64,000 bases of DNA from Halpernia frigidisoli (GTDB taxonomy: Bacteria; Bacteroidota; Bacteroidia; Flavobacteriales; Weeksellaceae): positions 1 through 64,000 of the forward strand of contig NZ_FOQT01000005.1 in the NCBI RefSeq assembly GCF_900113805.1, written 5' to 3'. The notes beneath the pieces are model-generated. The model saw only the letters and a list, made by a program, of their open reading frames with translations, did no database searches and had not been told where the DNA came from. Each line of letters opens with the position of its first letter. The first letter of the stretch is position 1. Positions 25,405 through 33,214 of this stretch are shown piece after piece. The translations under genes and the position numbers were made by a program.

Positions 25405-26328
25405 TTAATTGAAAAAATTTAAGCCAATTGCTACTAAAACACTCATCATAAAAGTAATAATCCCGACTTGCTTTAAAAACTGATCAAGTTCCTGCGGTTC
25501 TTTAACTTCCATTATTTTTCTTCTGATCGCCATTAACGGCAACATCAAAATGAAGAATATGAAAGCATAATAGTGTCCGGATTCATGTAATTTATTGTAA
25601 AGCATAAAGGCGAGCATAATTATCAAAGGCAACTGCAATAAAATAACTTCGTAAACCATTGCCTTTTTAAATCCTAATTTTAAAGCAAAAGTATGTTTTC
25701 CGGTTAAAGCATCACTTTCAATATCACGCATGTTGTTTAAATTTAAAACTGCTGTGCTAAAAAGTCCAATAGCAGTTGCGGGCAATAAAATATCCCAGGA
25801 AAATGATTTTGTAAAAAGAAAATAACTCCCGCAAACGGAAACCAATCCGAAAAACACGAATACAAAAATATCACCTAAACCCATGTAGCCATAAGGTTTT
25901 TTTCCAATAGTATAGCCTACTGCCGCTAAAATACAGGCAATTCCTAAACCTATAAAAGTGTAAAAAGCGTTAATATAATCTGGTAAAAAAGCCACATATA
26001 AAAGTATAATTGTTGCAATCAAAGATAAAATTGCTAGAACAATTGTCCCGTTTTTCATTTGATTTGCCGTAATATGTCCCGCTGCAACGGCTCTTGCTTC
26101 ACCTTTTCTGTTTAAATCTGTCCCGCGGATTCCATCGCCATAATCATTGGCAAAATTTGAAAGAATTTGATATAAAAGGGTAACTAAAATCGCCAAAGCA
26201 AAAATTTTCCAATCCCAAGTTTTTCCATCTAAATTTAGGCGCCATTTTGCGATAAAAGAACCGAGGACAATTCCGCTCATCGAAAGGGGCAATGTGCGCA
26301 AACGTGCGGCTTTAATCCAATATTTCAT
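25405..26328 (-). CDS. menA: 1,4-dihydroxy-2-naphthoate polyprenyltransferase
   Basis: A UbiA-superfamily integral membrane enzyme of 307 aa that joins the polyprenyl chain to DHNA, giving demethylmenaquinone. The first Asp-rich motif is seen as NFANDYGDGIRGTD (about 60-73) and the second as NNMRDIESDALTGK (about 197-210). About eight hydrophobic helices span the protein. It lies close to menB, supporting the menaquinone assignment. Menaquinone is the respiratory quinone expected in this group and serves the oxidase encoded later in the window. Confidence 0.95.
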   Translation of the reverse strand: MKYWIKAARLRTLPLSMSGIVLGSFIAKWRLNLDGKTWDWKIFALAILVTLLYQILSNFANDYGDGIRGTDLNRKGEARAVAAGHITANQMKNGTIVLAILSLIATIILLYVAFLPDYINAFYTFIGLGIACILAAVGYTIGKKPYGYMGLGDIFVFVFFGLVSVCGSYFLFTKSFSWDILLPATAIGLFSTAVLNLNNMRDIESDALTGKHTFALKLGFKKAMVYEVILLQLPLIIMLAFMLYNKLHESGHYYAFIFFILMLPLMAIRRKIMEVKEPQELDQFLKQVGIITFMMSVLVAIGLNFFN

Positions 26329-26349
26329 ATTTATTAGTTGTCAGTCGAC

Positions 26350-26402
26350 AGTTGTTGGTTGTCGGGAATAATTCTAAAACTATCAACTGACAACCAACAA
26401 CT
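26350..26402. repeat. Long perfect inverted repeat between menB and menA
   Basis: The 14-bp perfect arms AGTTGTTGGTTGTC (26350-26363) and GACAACCAACAACT (26389-26402) enclose a 25-nt AT-rich loop. Partial extra copies of GTTGTCAGT occur beside the left arm. It may form a stable hairpin in the menB-menA transcript. There is no T run, so termination is uncertain. Confidence 0.7.
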
Positions 26403-26413
26403 ACCAACTAAAT

Positions 26414-27250
26414 TTAAGATATCCAGTTATTTTCCCCGAAATCAGGTTTTCTTTTTTCTAAAAACGCGTTTCTACCTTCTTTTGCTTCATCTGTCATGTA
26501 CGCCAAACGCGTTGCTTCACCTGCAAAAACCTGTTGGCCGACCATTCCGTCGTCCGTTAAATTCATGGCAAATTTTAGCATTCTGATAGACATTGGCGAT
26601 TTTCCTAAAATTTCCTGCGCCCATTCATAAGCCGTGTCTTCCAATTCTGCATGTGGAATTACAGCATTTACCATTCCCATATCTGCGGCTTCCTGCGCCG
26701 TATAATTTCGTCCTAAAAAGAAAATTTCTCTCGCTTTTTTTTGCCCGACCATTTTTGCCAGATAAGCTGAACCATAACCACCATCAAAACTGGTTACATC
26801 TGCATCAGTTTGTTTGAAAATCGCGTGTTCTTTACTGGCCAAAGTCAAATCGCAAACTACATGAAGTGAATGTCCGCCGCCAACTGCCCAACCTGGAACA
26901 ACCGCGATCACCACTTTTGGCATAAAACGAATTAATCTTTGAACTTCCAAAATATTTAATCTATGACGTCCGTCTTCGCCAACGTAACCTTTTTCACCGC
27001 GTGCATTTTGATCGCCGCCGCTGCAAAAAGCCCAGCCGCCGTCTTTTTTGCTCGGACCTTCGCCAGTTAGTAAAACGACGCCAATAGAAGAATCTTCTGA
27101 AACGTGGTAAAAAGCATCATATAATTCTGAAGTGGTTTTTGGGCGAAAAGCGTTGCGAACTTCCGGTCTGTTTATGGCAATTCTTGCGACGCCACCACAT
27201 TTTTTATAGGTAATATCTTCGTATTCTTTTACGGTTTTCCAGTCTATCAT
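26414..27250 (-). CDS. menB: 1,4-dihydroxy-2-naphthoyl-CoA synthase
   Basis: A crotonase-fold enzyme of menaquinone synthesis that cyclises o-succinylbenzoyl-CoA. From the chosen ATG at 27250 (MIDWKTVKEYEDITYKKC) it has about 278 aa, the usual length. The frame is open to 27286, but a TATCTTTA -7-like box overlaps that extension. Signatures are NRPEVRNAFRPKTT, FCSGGDQNARGE (oxyanion hole), AVVPGWAVGGGHSL, DADVTSFDGGYGSAYLAK and the C-terminal KRKPDF. It is probably transcribed with menA. Confidence 0.95.
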   Translation of the reverse strand: MIDWKTVKEYEDITYKKCGGVARIAINRPEVRNAFRPKTTSELYDAFYHVSEDSSIGVVLLTGEGPSKKDGGWAFCSGGDQNARGEKGYVGEDGRHRLNILEVQRLIRFMPKVVIAVVPGWAVGGGHSLHVVCDLTLASKEHAIFKQTDADVTSFDGGYGSAYLAKMVGQKKAREIFFLGRNYTAQEAADMGMVNAVIPHAELEDTAYEWAQEILGKSPMSIRMLKFAMNLTDDGMVGQQVFAGEATRLAYMTDEAKEGRNAFLEKRKPDFGENNWIS

Positions 27251-27413
27251 GCTTGAAAAAATTTTGCTGTAAAGATAGTGTTTCACACAAAAAGGTAAAA
27301 GTAAAAATGAGAAAGTTTAAGCCTGCTCAGATTAAGCTTTTTTTATTTTTTACAAAACAATTTAGCAGAACTAAAATGCTACTTTTACATCATTAATATT
27401 TAAAAAAATTAGA

Positions 27414-27785
27414 ATGATAATCGCGACCGCCAAAACATTTATAAGTAAAAAAAGTTACCGCTATTTAATCTATACGACATTCTTCATTTTAATATTGGGC
27501 GTCTTTGGATTTAGGTTTTTAGAACACTGGCGATGGATCGACTGTGTGAATTATGCCGTTTCTACTATGGTGACGACCGGAAATGCAGGAGTTTTACCTA
27601 AAAGTGACGCGGGCAAAATTTTCAATATCTTTTATATGTTTACAAGTGTGGTATTAATTTTACTTTTTGTCAATACTGTGACGCAGCATATTCGAGATCT
27701 TAAACAAAGCCAACTTGTAAAAAATGAAAGACATCAACGAATAGTAAAAAAACACATGGAAGAATCTGTTGATACTAAAAATTAA
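27414..27785 (+). CDS. Two-TM potassium-channel-like protein with unusual filter
   Basis: A 123-aa protein with two transmembrane helices (about 18-34 and 70-88) and a re-entrant pore-like loop between them, the layout of the ion-channel (Ion_trans_2) superfamily. The loop reads STMVTTGNAGVLPKSDAGKI. Aligned with the K+ filter TVGYGDIxP, the filter positions are Thr54-Thr55-Gly56-Asn57-Ala58, so the Tyr and second Gly are missing. It has no cytoplasmic RCK domain. It may be a non-selective or differently selective channel, or no channel at all. Confidence 0.7.
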   Translation: MIIATAKTFISKKSYRYLIYTTFFILILGVFGFRFLEHWRWIDCVNYAVSTMVTTGNAGVLPKSDAGKIFNIFYMFTSVVLILLFVNTVTQHIRDLKQSQLVKNERHQRIVKKHMEESVDTKN

Positions 27786-27787
27786 TT

Positions 27788-29275
27788 TTAATTTACAGTA
27801 AATTTTCTTTCTTTTATTAAATCTGAAATCGCTAAAATATCTTCGCCTATTAATCGATCGTTTGTTAATTTTGACACTTTTGTTCTGATTAAATCATAAG
27901 CATCTTCCACAAATTTCGCGCATTTTGCAGGTCTTCGAAATTCTAAACCTTGCGCGCCAAACATCAATTCTACGGCTAAAATATTTTCTAAATTTCCTAA
28001 AACCTGGTTAAATTTCCGTCCTGAAATACTTCCCATCGAAACATGATCTTCCTGTCCCAAACTCGTTGGAATCGAATCTGCGGAAGCCGGAAAACACAAG
28101 GATTTGTTTTCAGAAACCAAAGCCGCAGTTGTGTATTGTGGAATCATAAAACCGGAATTCAAGCCGCTGCTTTCTATTAATAATTTTGGCAAACCATATT
28201 TTCCTTCTAACAATAAATAACTTCTTCGGTCCGAAATATTTCCTAATTCTGCCGCCGCCAAAGTTGCGTAATCTAAAGGCATTGCTAAAAGTTGACCATG
28301 GAAATTTCCACCGGAAATGGCTTCTTCATCGGAAATTACAATTGGATTATCTGTAACAGAATTAAGTTCTGTTTCTGCTAAATTTTTTAAATGTTCGAAC
28401 GCATTTCTACTTGCGCCATGAACTTGTGGTACGCAACGCATTGAATATGGATCTTGTACACGATCGCAAAATTCGTGGGCATGAAGATTTTCAGAGTTTT
28501 TTAGAAATTTTCGCATTCTTGCAGCGACTTTTTTACTGCCTTCAAATGGGCGGATTTCGTGCAATTCTTTTTTGTACGGACTTGCAGAACCGCGGTAGGC
28601 TTCTAAACTCATCGCTGCCGTTAAATCTGCTAAATCCAATAAATATTCGAACTTTTGTAAACCTAAAATGGAATGCGCTAAGATAAATTGCGTTCCATTG
28701 ATTAAACCTAAACCTTCTTTTGATCCTAAAATTAAAGGTTCAATATTGTACTTTTCTAAAACTTCTTTTGTCGGAACCGGAAAATCATTTTTCCAGACTT
28801 TTCCCAAGCCTAAAAGTGGCAAAACCATGTGCGCCAAAGGTGCTAAATCTCCGGATGCGCCGACAGAACCTTGCTCAGGAATTACAGGAATAATGTCTTT
28901 TTCGACCATTAAAATTAAACGTTCTACTAATTCTAAGGAAACCCCCGAAAAACCTTTTGAAAGTGCATGAATTTTCGCGACCATCATTATTTTTGAGAGT
29001 TTTTTTGAGATCGGTTTTCCAACACCGACGGCGTGAGAAATAATTAAATTATGTTGTAATTGTTCAGTTTCTTCTTCTGAAATTTTGGTGTCGCACAAAG
29101 GTCCAAAACCTGTATTTATACCGTAAACCGTTTTATCTGAAGCAATTATTTTTTTTACATTTTGTTGCGAATCTGTAATTTGCTTTTTTGCTTTTGCGTT
29201 TAATTTTGCAATTTTTGGTCTTTCAATAATGTTTAAAAGGTCTTCAATTGTAAAATGGTCAATGCCATAATTCAT
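27788..29275 (-). CDS. hutH: Histidine ammonia-lyase
   Basis: A 495-aa MIO-dependent aromatic amino acid lyase. The self-cyclising triad is Ala140-Ser141-Gly142 in GSVGASGDLAPLAHM. YGINTGFGPL holds the catalytic Tyr region, and NLIISHAVGVGKP has the His typical of the histidine rather than the tyrosine/phenylalanine branch. TDNPIVISDEEAISGGNFHGQ and LGQEDHVSMGSISGRK complete the site. It deaminates histidine to urocanate. No other hut genes are nearby, and tyrosine lyase activity cannot be fully excluded. Confidence 0.9.
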   Translation of the reverse strand: MNYGIDHFTIEDLLNIIERPKIAKLNAKAKKQITDSQQNVKKIIASDKTVYGINTGFGPLCDTKISEEETEQLQHNLIISHAVGVGKPISKKLSKIMMVAKIHALSKGFSGVSLELVERLILMVEKDIIPVIPEQGSVGASGDLAPLAHMVLPLLGLGKVWKNDFPVPTKEVLEKYNIEPLILGSKEGLGLINGTQFILAHSILGLQKFEYLLDLADLTAAMSLEAYRGSASPYKKELHEIRPFEGSKKVAARMRKFLKNSENLHAHEFCDRVQDPYSMRCVPQVHGASRNAFEHLKNLAETELNSVTDNPIVISDEEAISGGNFHGQLLAMPLDYATLAAAELGNISDRRSYLLLEGKYGLPKLLIESSGLNSGFMIPQYTTAALVSENKSLCFPASADSIPTSLGQEDHVSMGSISGRKFNQVLGNLENILAVELMFGAQGLEFRRPAKCAKFVEDAYDLIRTKVSKLTNDRLIGEDILAISDLIKERKFTVN

Positions 29276-29412
29276 GATGGTAATTTTTTTTAAAAGTACG
29301 GAATATTATAATTTTAAAAACTGTTGCTCTTATTAGAATTTAAATGTTTTCAAATCAATACTAATTTAGGAATAAAATTTTATCTTTGAAATATGCGGGA
29401 AAAGTTAAGAAG

Positions 29413-29766
29413 ATGAAAAAAAATAATCGGGACTTATTTATGATTGTATTTATTATTTTGATAATGATTATTTACAAATTTATTTCTCCTTCTAAAAGTG
29501 AAAATTCTTACTTAGATCAATTACGAAAAAAAGATATTAAATCAACTATTTACAAGAAAACTATAGACTTTGAAAACCATGGAATTCCTTACATTATTTA
29601 TAACAAAAAAGATAGTATAATAATTTATAGAGAATGGGAAAATAAAATACAAGTAAATGATTCAATTATAAAACCTAAAGGATCTTTAAAATTAATTATA
29701 AAAAATTTAAATAACGTTAAACGATTTGATTATGAAAATCAAGATTTGAAATTACCTAATCCATAA
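29413..29766 (+). CDS. Small membrane-anchored protein of unknown function
   Basis: About 117 aa. It has one N-terminal hydrophobic helix (LFMIVFIILIMIIYKFI) followed by a lysine-rich extracytoplasmic domain. The open frame could start at a TTG at 29386, but that codon is part of a TATCTTTG -7 box (29381-29388), so the ATG at 29413 is preferred. I recognise no family. It stands alone between hutH (divergent) and tyrS. Confidence 0.55.
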   Translation: MKKNNRDLFMIVFIILIMIIYKFISPSKSENSYLDQLRKKDIKSTIYKKTIDFENHGIPYIIYNKKDSIIIYREWENKIQVNDSIIKPKGSLKLIIKNLNNVKRFDYENQDLKLPNP

Positions 29767-29848
29767 ATAAAATTAGAACTTAAACTATCAGTTTCCACAA
29801 AGAACTTTCCTTATTTTTTAATTTCATAAACTTATTATAAAACAAATT

Positions 29849-29924
29849 GCAGCCCGACTTGAGTGGAAATCCTTTTTTTGCATTTGAAAAAAAGATTGGG
29901 AACGGAAGGCGGAAATGTCTGCCC
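29849..29924 (+). repeat. Dispersed structured repeat, copy A
   Basis: The conserved flanks CCCGACTTGAGTGGAA and TGGGAACGGAAGGCGG surround an apical T-run/A-run hairpin (TTTTTTTGCATTTGAAAAAA). The closing pair is GCAG...CTGC. It is nearly identical to copy B (39031-39106) and shares the flanks with copies C (47761) and D (58964). Just after it, a second hairpin, AGACATT...AATGTCT (29941-29965), is followed by a repeated TGTCTGCCCAAAT. Confidence 0.85.
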
Positions 29925-30012
29925 AAATAAAATAGTAAATAGACATTCGACAAAGTCAAATGTCTGCCCAAATCAAGAATTTTACAACTTTTAAAACTCT
30001 GATTATTTTCCT

Positions 30013-30020
30013 TAATTTTG
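30013..30020 (+). promoter_or_regulatory. Candidate -7 box of tyrS (TAATTTTG)
   Basis: An exact TAnnTTTG match 19 nt before the tyrS start codon. The upstream TTTG element is not clear. Confidence 0.45.
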
Positions 30021-30039
30021 CGACTTAAAATTACGAACG

Positions 30040-31335
30040 ATGAACGCTTTTATTGAGGAACTAAAATGGCGCGGACTTTACGCCGATATGATGCCCGGAA
30101 CCGATAAACAACTGGATAAGGAAATGACGACAGGCTATATTGGGTTTGATCCGACGGCGGATTCTCTGCATATTGGAAGTTTGATCCAGATCAAAATTTT
30201 GGCGCATTTTCAGCAGCATGGTCATAAGCCAATTGCTTTGGTAGGCGGCGCAACGGGAATGATCGGCGATCCGAGTGGAAAATCTAACGAGAGAAATTTG
30301 CTAGATGAAGCGACTTTGAACCATTATGTTTCCTGTCTTAAAAAACAATTGTCGCAGTTTCTAAATTTTGAGGGAAATGAGGCGAATAAAGCGGAATTGG
30401 TGAACAATTTTGACTGGATGAAAAGTATTTCTTTCCTGGATTTTGTGCGTGATATCGGGAAAAATCTGACCGTGAATTACATGATGGCGAAGGAATCTGT
30501 GAAGAAAAGACTGACAGGCGAAAATGGCGCGGAAGGGATGAGTTTCACGGAATTTACTTACCAATTATTACAGGGTTTTGATTTCCTGCATTTGTATCAA
30601 AATAATAATGTGAAACTCCAGATGGGCGGAACTGACCAATGGGGAAATATCACGACCGGCACGGAATTGATCCGAAGAAAAGTGCAAGGTGAAGCATTTG
30701 CTTTGACAACAACTTTGATCACTAAATCTGACGGGTCGAAATTTGGGAAAAGTGAAGCGGGTGAAAATTACTGGCTGGATGCGAAGAAAACTTCGCCTTA
30801 TAAATTTTATCAGTTTTGGGTGAATTCTACGGATGAAGATGCGAAACGTTTTATTAAATTTTATACTTTCTTGTCGGAAGAAACGATAAATGATTTAATT
30901 AAATCTCATGAAGAAGCGCCACACGAAAGATTGTTGCAAAAAACTTTAGCGGAAGAAATTACGGTTTGGGTTCACGGAAAAGAAGAATTTGAAAAAGCGG
31001 TTAAAGCGTCAAATATTTTGTTTGGGAAATCGACTGCGGAAGATCTAGTAAATTTAGATGAAGCAACTTTTCTTGAAATTTTTAGCGGCGTTCCGCAAAA
31101 AGAAATTTCTAAAAGTGAGATTTTAGAAGGAAATATTGTTGATTTATTGTCTGAGCAAAGTGGATTTTTAAAATCTAAAGGTGAAGCAAGACGTGAATTT
31201 GCGGGAAATGCGATTTCATTAAATAAAGAAAAGATTAACGAAAATATTCAAATTACGGAAAAAGATTTTGTGGATGGAAAGTTTTTATTGCTTCAAAAAG
31301 GGAAGAAGAATTATTTTATTGTGAAAGGGATTTAG
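30040..31335 (+). CDS. tyrS: Tyrosyl-tRNA synthetase
   Basis: A class I aminoacyl-tRNA synthetase of 431 aa that charges tRNA-Tyr. The ATP-binding HIGH-type motif is HIGS at residues 44-47 ([12 protein letters not shown]) and the KMSKS counterpart is KFGKS at 234-238. The tyrosine-binding segment is [12 protein letters not shown] followed by [10 protein letters not shown]. The C-terminal region (about 360-431) is an S4-like RNA-binding domain, including [17 protein letters not shown]. It is a monocistronic gene with its own terminator. Confidence 0.97.
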   Translation: MNAFIEELKWRGLYADMMPGTDKQLDKEMTTGYIGFDPTADSLHIGSLIQIKILAHFQQHGHKPIALVGGATGMIGDPSGKSNERNLLDEATLNHYVSCLKKQLSQFLNFEGNEANKAELVNNFDWMKSISFLDFVRDIGKNLTVNYMMAKESVKKRLTGENGAEGMSFTEFTYQLLQGFDFLHLYQNNNVKLQMGGTDQWGNITTGTELIRRKVQGEAFALTTTLITKSDGSKFGKSEAGENYWLDAKKTSPYKFYQFWVNSTDEDAKRFIKFYTFLSEETINDLIKSHEEAPHERLLQKTLAEEITVWVHGKEEFEKAVKASNILFGKSTAEDLVNLDEATFLEIFSGVPQKEISKSEILEGNIVDLLSEQSGFLKSKGEARREFAGNAISLNKEKINENIQITEKDFVDGKFLLLQKGKKNYFIVKGI

Positions 31336-31343
31336 ACTTGAGA

Positions 31344-31378
31344 TTTTTAGATTTTAGATTTTAGATTTTAGATTTTAT
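31344..31378. repeat. Heptanucleotide tandem repeat (ATTTTAG)
   Basis: At least three perfect copies of ATTTTAG (31351-31371), with degenerate copies on both sides, follow the tyrS stop. A shorter run of the same unit lies at about 42487-42512 between the two ABC permease genes. Confidence 0.75.
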
Positions 31379-31385
31379 ACAGAAA

Positions 31386-31415
31386 AGCAGATTTCAAACT
31401 GAAATCTGCTTTTTT
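31386..31415. terminator. Bidirectional rho-independent terminator
   Basis: The perfect 11-bp stem AGCAGATTTCA / TGAAATCTGCT has loop AAC and is followed by TTTTT. It serves tyrS and, in the other direction, the end of the oxidase operon. Confidence 0.9.
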
Positions 31416-31434
31416 ATATTTTGATAAAATTTAT

Positions 31435-31848
31435 TTAAAAAATCCCGTTAGAATATTCAGTTATTAAATAATAAGCTGACCACGCTAAAATGATCATGAT
31501 CATCACCCAAACCCACACAGGAACTGTTTGTGGCGTTTCACTACCTTCAATTACGAAACTTTTAGGCAAACCTTTGTCATAAGCATTGATCATTAAAGGC
31601 AAACTTCCTTCTACAATATCGTTTTCACTTAGACCTTCCACACTAATCGTTGGTCCGTTTTTAACCTGAAAATTAATTAAGCGAATACCTTCACGACCAG
31701 TCATAGATTTGCTGACAATTTTTAAAATATGTTCGCCATCCGGAATTTTATTGGTGTCAAAATTAAAAACAATAGGCGTCTCAAGTTCTGCTATTGGTTG
31801 CTTTTCATCATCTAAAAAGAGAAAAACTTTGCTGTGATCTTTAGTCAT
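31435..31848 (-). CDS. Membrane-anchored protein of the cbb3 oxidase operon
   Basis: A 137-aa protein with a soluble beta-rich N-terminal part (VFLFLDDEKQPIAELETP, then a PDGEHILKIVSKSM stretch) and one C-terminal membrane helix (about 110-128: VPVWVWVMIMIILAWSAYYL). It is the last gene after the oxidase subunits, with a 12-nt gap to the preceding small gene. It resembles proteins annotated only as hypothetical or cytochrome-associated in related operons. It is possibly an accessory or assembly subunit. This is inferred from context. Confidence 0.6.
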   Translation of the reverse strand: MTKDHSKVFLFLDDEKQPIAELETPIVFNFDTNKIPDGEHILKIVSKSMTGREGIRLINFQVKNGPTISVEGLSENDIVEGSLPLMINAYDKGLPKSFVIEGSETPQTVPVWVWVMIMIILAWSAYYLITEYSNGIF

Positions 31849-31860
31849 TTTCTTTAAAAT

Positions 31861-32124
31861 TTAATCCTGCAAAATGGAATATTTAATATGATTGCTCTTT
31901 TTTTCGCCTGGTTTTGCTAAATATTTTACAGAGAAAATTAAAGTATAAATGATGATCGCTGTCACCACTGCGACAATGACCCAATCCAAATTCCCCTGCG
32001 GACCTGCGCCATGCGTATAACTTCTGGTAACGGGCGGTTGAGCCAGTTTACAGGCTTCGCAAGCCCAACTAAAATTAATGATCAGTAAAAAAATCAGAGT
32101 CAATTTTTGTTTTAAATTTTTCAT
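31861..32124 (-). CDS. Small secreted/membrane protein of the cbb3 oxidase operon
   Basis: An 87-aa protein with a signal peptide or first membrane helix (residues 8-20), a short segment with a cysteine pair (CEACK, Cys22 and Cys25) and a second helix at about 49-68. The CxxC is not a haem motif, as no His follows. A copper or redox role can be imagined, and so can an assembly role, but neither is shown. It lies 7 nt after the cytochrome c subunit gene, so it is certainly in the oxidase operon. Confidence 0.6.
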   Translation of the reverse strand: MKNLKQKLTLIFLLIINFSWACEACKLAQPPVTRSYTHGAGPQGNLDWVIVAVVTAIIIYTLIFSVKYLAKPGEKKSNHIKYSILQD

Positions 32125-32131
32125 TTTTCTC

Positions 32132-33127
32132 TTATTTAATTTTATCGTAGGCTGCTTTCACGTCTTCCAAACTTACCGGTTTTGCTTTATTTCCCCAGGC
32201 TCCCCTTTCATAATTCATTATTGCATGTACGATTTCGGGTGTGAAGTTTGCCGTTGTACCAACCGCAGGCATTGGCCCATAGCCCGGTCTGCCGTTGTAA
32301 CCTTTCATCATAATTGTGACAAACATTTCTATATCATCACCTATTACGACCGGACTTCCTTTTAAAGGCGGAAATGCTCCCGGTAAACCTTCGCCAGTTG
32401 CCTGGTGACAAGACGCGCAGTGCGTCGTATAAAGTTCCTCGCCGTTTGGTCCACCTGCAACAGCGCCCGCTGCTCCATTTTCTTTTTTAAAATCCTGTTT
32501 ATAAATAAATTCAACAGGTGCTGTTCCTTTTGGTAAAGGGGTTTGTTTTAAAGATAATAAATAGGCTATAAGCTGCTGAGCCTTTTTGGTAGCAACAATG
32601 TATTTTGATTTGTGCTTTTTATATTCGTCAGGCACTTTTACTTCAAGATCACCTTTTTGCAAAAAATCTTTCTCCTCGAAAAGCCATTGAAATGCCGGCA
32701 TTATGGATTGTTTCACCAATGCTCGCGGCTGATAAAGATGGACATAATGCCAATCTGTACTTGGTTGACGTTCGCCAATTGAAGTAAGGTCCGGTCCGGT
32801 GCGTTCCGTTCCCATTAAAGTGGCTGTATTCTGCCAAACATTTAATCTTTTGTTACCCGCATAATCTGCAGATATGCTAGGTCTTGAGCCATAAACTTTG
32901 TCCATATCCGCCTCGCGAACCTGCTGCGTATGACAGGCAACACAACCATTCTCAATATAAATTAATTTTCCAGCTGCCGCATCTTTACTTAAAGGTTTGG
33001 CGTCCGGAAGCGGCTGATAAATATCCTGATTTGTAAGTGCCGGAAGAATACAAACATTTAAAGTTAAAAAAGCGAAAAATAATAATGCCGTCCAAAAAAG
33101 CAGTTTATGATTACTGTACATTTTCAT
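32132..33127 (-). CDS. ccoO: Fused CcoO-CcoP-type dihaem cytochrome c subunit of cbb3 oxidase
   Basis: A 331-aa protein with one N-terminal membrane anchor (about 9-31). The first part is CcoO-like: haem site CVACH (Cys62-His66) followed by TQQVR, and later GPDLTSIG, YQPRALVKQSIMPAF. The second part is a small class I cytochrome c domain with CASCH (Cys237-His241), HQATGEGLPGAFPPLKGSP and a likely Met ligand in GPMPAVG. Standard cbb3 oxidases have separate CcoO and CcoP chains, so this is a fusion. It delivers electrons to the CcoN subunit encoded just upstream. Confidence 0.9.
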   Translation of the reverse strand: MKMYSNHKLLFWTALLFFAFLTLNVCILPALTNQDIYQPLPDAKPLSKDAAAGKLIYIENGCVACHTQQVREADMDKVYGSRPSISADYAGNKRLNVWQNTATLMGTERTGPDLTSIGERQPSTDWHYVHLYQPRALVKQSIMPAFQWLFEEKDFLQKGDLEVKVPDEYKKHKSKYIVATKKAQQLIAYLLSLKQTPLPKGTAPVEFIYKQDFKKENGAAGAVAGGPNGEELYTTHCASCHQATGEGLPGAFPPLKGSPVVIGDDIEMFVTIMMKGYNGRPGYGPMPAVGTTANFTPEIVHAIMNYERGAWGNKAKPVSLEDVKAAYDKIK

Positions 33128-33214
33128 AAGTAGATTTTAATTGTTTTAAATAGTCTTGCGGTTTCTCTACTTTTCTTATTTATGTTAAATCCTGTCAAAA
33201 AAGATTTCATAGTA

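Noticed and set aside
26338-26817. Plus-strand frames opposite menB
   Set aside because: They lie antisense to a well-supported enzyme gene and have no recognisable domain.
27788-29275. Tyrosine or phenylalanine ammonia-lyase
   Set aside because: The SHAVGVG segment fits histidine ammonia-lyases. Without an assay a different substrate cannot be fully excluded, but hutH is the better call.
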